Assembly: GCA_037951165.1 (NCBI GenBank)
Contig: JBBDHG010000015.1
Location: 11,838,001 to 11,902,000 of the forward strand
Origin: Lophius americanus
Taxonomy: Eukaryota > Chordata > Actinopteri > Lophiiformes > Lophiidae
DNA length: 64,000 nucleotides
Direction: 5' to 3'
The translations under genes were made by a program, and so were the position numbers. The stretch's first letter is position 1, and every line of letters starts with the position of its first letter. Under the pieces are notes generated by a model. That model saw only the letters and a list, made by a program, of their open reading frames with translations. It was not told where the DNA came from and made no database searches. Of this stretch, positions 60,213 through 64,000 are shown piece after piece.

Positions 60213-63200
60213 GTAAGATGAGGGGAAAATGTGACTAATAACAAGATAAATATGCACTGCTGTTGTTGTCAGTTGGCAATGCTCCACCCCCAGAGTTGAT
60301 TTTGAGAAGTTAAGCTCCGTCACTCGGCCACAACAGGAGGGATAAATGGCAAAGAACAACCAAATGTGAGGAAGAGTGACTTGAAAGTGCAAAAATGCCT
60401 CAGTCTGCAGAGTCTACAGGCAACTCATCAAATATGCAGTTCATCTCTGCTTTCCCTGTCCTCCACCCCTCCTCTCCGCCTCTTTCCACACTCCTTCCCC
60501 CACTTGATTCCTCTCTGAGCACCACTTGGTCATGGGGAAGGGGGTTGCTGCATACAGCACTATTGATCCCATCGCAGAAACATCTGATACACTTTATGCG
60601 ATGCATCCAACAAAGCAAATTTCCTCCACAAAGCCTCTAATTTGAAAAATCTATCCATCTATAGTGTCATCTTAAACTATTCGCTGTGTTTTGAGTGAGA
60701 CTTCCGACTGACAATAAACACATGACACATTTCCATGCATACATCTGCCTTAAAACTTCTTGGACATGTTTATCCTCTGTTAACCCCAAACCATGTGGCC
60801 AATATAATAAGCAGGTGTGAGTTGAGCCAGTCAATTGTGCCCTATTGTCTGTTTCACTCTGACACTGGGCCTTCTGGCCTGGTAATCCACTGCATACACA
60901 ACTGCAATTTAGCATTCCCATTATTGCTTTAGGAGCGTGATGGTTTAGAGCGGGGCAGGCACCAATGCTCTTAGACAATACTAATGATTATATTCATGCA
61001 AAGGGAATGGGCCCGGGGGGGGACTAACACTTGGGCACCAACATGCACTCCCGATGGAGAGGTACCTCTCACGTCACTGTCATTTGTAATATGTGTTGCC
61101 AGGTAGCAGGCAGGAGTGTGCCTATGTGAATACCATAAAAGTTGGTTGAACTGAATGGACACTTTCTCAAACAGATTTTGAGGAATGATGTCATTCACTA
61201 GAACATGATTCTCTGCAAAGGTCAGAGCAGTTATGTTTATGTTACATGACAGTTTGGTGCGTGTTTGTTTTTGTCTGTTTTTCATTGATTTTATGGTGGG
61301 GCTGAGTTTAAGAAATACAAACCAAGAAGGTCGTTTACTTCAGAGCAACAATGAGATTTTAGCAACATCTGAATAGCTGACAGCTGAGGACAATTCTGAT
61401 TCTGTTTGGCAAATCTTGTTGCAATCGTTGACTTTTAACAACAGATTGTTTTGTTTTTTTGGGTGTGACCATCCGCTGTTACAGTGAAAAACATATTCTA
61501 AGAAAAGCTTTCAACTAATTTTGTCACATTTTAGCCTGCTAACTGCATAAAACGAGACCCTCTGCTCAGCCAACCTCATATTGTATTTATCTTTGGTTAC
61601 CCAACAAGCAATTCACAGTAACTCTGTGTGACATGACCCCTTCAAAGAAGCTCCCATGTCACCGGGATACAAACCTAGCTACCTTACAGCTACTGTGAAA
61701 AACAAATCTTGCACAGTAATTTTCTAAACTAGATTGTGTTTGCTCGTCTGTCAGCATCTCAGACCTCAGCTTCCACAGTGACATTTGAGATGAATATAAC
61801 AGCTACAATGATACAAGGTGTGTGTGTGTGAGTGTGTGTGTGTGAGAGAGTTGTTTGGGAGGGTTTGCTGTCTTGGTTGAAACATTTTTCTCAGGATTTA
61901 ATATCTGGGCTAATGTGGTGCTTGAAATGGGTCGATATCACAACCCAAAGAAGGTTGTTCTGTTTGTTCGTCTGTTGGGAGGATTACACAGAATAGCATG
62001 AGGACATTTTCATTCTTTTGGAGAAGAGGTAGGTAGAGGTTGGTATTGCCAAAGGGAGAATGCATTTGTTTTTGGTGGATCATTCCATGTTACTGGTGAG
62101 GTGGGCTCGATTATAGATTTGTTTAGAAAAGGAGGTTGTGCCACAGAGAGATTGAAGTCACAAATTTCACAAGAAGGTAGCTTCACAAAGGGGGTATCTT
62201 GATGAAGGTTTGCAATCTCTGAGATTGAGTATGAACGATTTCAACTAGATTTGTGGAAAGGCAGGACCTGGGGGAGGAAAGAGGTGGTTAAATTTTGATG
62301 CTTATCTGTAGGCTATAATGGATCCGGTATACATTTTTTTTGTGGTTACTACTACGGCAAAACCCATTACCCGTTGTAGTGACAACCACAAGTGACAACC
62401 ATGGTGTAGATTTATGCACCATAGTAGGATTTGCAGATGATTTGGCAAAGGTGTGCAGTCTCTGAGCGCCCTCTAGCTCATAAGTGGATTTTCCCACAAA
62501 GGTCAATTAGATAGTATTAATAATAAAGAAAACGTAAGACTAGGAAGAAAGATTAGTGACAAATATGAGTTCCTTTCTGAAAGCCCCTGCTGCTGATGTG
62601 TAACTAGCGGTATTACCAATGATCTTGTGGTTGTTGGGTAGGGGTTACAGCATCAACCTTCATCTTCTGGTCAGATCCTCAATAGTGAAGCGGACCACTT
62701 GACACCATGGACACGTGGCCTGACTGCTAGACAGGACTGACTGCAAGAGGACTGACTGGCTATTTGTGCGAGTACACCACAGTACGTTGTGGACAAGGCC
62801 TGAGTGTGAATGAATGGACTGAGTGTGTGGTGACTCACTTTGACTGTGATTAGTACAAACAACAACCTAGCCTTTGAAAATGGGTCAATGAAGGCAACGA
62901 ATCGCCGGGTAAATATTCTAACCAAATAGAAATTTAAGTACAAACTGTTGAAATGTATGTGCGACGTGAATGCCAAATACATTTAAGGTTGACTATAACA
63001 CCCATGATACCCAAGACACATGACGATAAGCATGTCATGCTTAGCACACAGCACCTTCTCGGGCCATGCAGGCACTGGGTAATGTTTATCAGTCCTGGTG
63101 TATGTTTTTGTCTAGTTTTAGGCGTGAGAACTTGGAAAGCGTCATCATTTGTTGTTCAATAACTAATGTATTTTTTCTGTGAAGTGAGCAATCATGGCAT

Positions 63201-64000
63201 CGCAGAATAAAAAAAAGAGAAATTCTTGCTGCATGATAGTGTCTGATTCATTAATTAATTAAACCTTATTTTTGACATTTTAGTGAGATATGAACAAATA
63301 GTACATCACATGAAAAGACCAGAGATTGTTGGAGTAATAGAGGAAGACTGAATAACTAAAGCCACATGTCTTTGTACACATAAAACGTCAACAACGATCA
63401 ATACTCGTATCATCCGTGTGTGTGCTGACGTCACCACCTGTCACCTCTGTCATTTAACTCATAATAAAGTTTGTGCGTGTGTTTGTGTGTGTGTTTGTGT
63501 AGTGTGTGCATGGGTGTGTGTTGGCAGAGGGGTAGTAGAGCAAAGTTAAGGAGCGATGGTTTTGAGAACAAATAATAATAATGCCAATCTGAAAAGACAA
63601 AAATTTATTTATATATATGGCATGTGTTTCACACTCAAAATCAATAAATTACATTATGATACATTACATCAATAAGAGTTCAACAGATGAAACTAGTCAG
63701 CGTTAATATTTAACATACTGTGGCACACACCTCTTTGTTCACGCCTCCTAACGCCATCCATCTTCTCCTGACCTTCAGTGGAAGAAATAAACCAATCATG
63801 GGTCAATCTGATGATCAATATGTCCAAGCTGTGTTAACAACCGAACCTCCTCTGTGGACTCACGGTTTAACTTTTGCTCCACTACCACTAACAACCTGAC
63901 CACCCAAAAGACCTAGAGCTTTGGAGATTTTCTGACCCAGTCTGTCATCATAATTTGGCTTTTTTCTAAGTCACTCAGATGTCTATGCTTGCCCATTTTC
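60213..64000 (+). other. nat8l intron 2 (continues past the window)
   Basis: No further exon was found. It has short GT-rich microsatellites at 61818-61850 and 63475-63525 and no recognisable transposon coding sequence. Confidence 0.75.

Overview
The window is vertebrate nuclear DNA, most likely from a ray-finned (teleost) fish. It has multi-exon genes with GT-AG introns, abundant microsatellites and minisatellites, and relics of hAT, Tc1/mariner and non-LTR (LINE) elements of types common in fish. No bacterial, organellar or viral genes were seen, and no tRNA, rRNA or CRISPR was recognised. Genes were read by translating exons by eye and checking splice sites and reading phase. The family names come from recalled human proteins, not from a database search.

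Layout, left to right. (1) 1-9.2 kb: fatty-acid amide hydrolase 2 (faah2), plus strand, ten exons; its first, N-terminal exon was not found and probably lies upstream. (2) 13.3-26.9 kb: complete nelfa (negative elongation factor A), minus strand, eleven exons, 543 aa. Its 8-kb first intron carries hAT relics and intron 8 carries a 19-bp minisatellite. (3) 28.5-29.9 kb: nicol1 (C4orf48), plus strand, three exons, 90 aa, head-to-head with nelfa. (4) 30-37.5 kb: no gene; a Tc1 relic, a LINE relic and a dispersed repeat family. (5) 37.6-51.3 kb: a small cluster of duplicated genes, minus strand, for secreted proteins I cannot assign to a known family. Copy 1 encodes 349 aa with eighteen 17-residue repeats. 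Copy 2 encodes 97 aa with the same signal peptide and about three degenerate units. Copy 3 is a decayed remnant. LINE, Tc1 and Harbinger-like fragments lie between them. (6) 58.4-64 kb: the first two coding exons of nat8l (aspartate N-acetyltransferase), plus strand; the catalytic-domain exon lies beyond the window.

The order nelfa(-), nicol1(+), nat8l(+) matches human 4p16.3 (NELFA, C4orf48, NAT8L), which supports the gene calls. The secreted repeat-protein cluster sits between nicol1 and nat8l, where I know of no human counterpart. It is the best candidate for something undescribed: a young tandem family in which one copy has expanded a 51-bp coding repeat, lost a 5'UTR splice donor, and may have built its repeat from sequence that is a splice acceptor in its sister copy.
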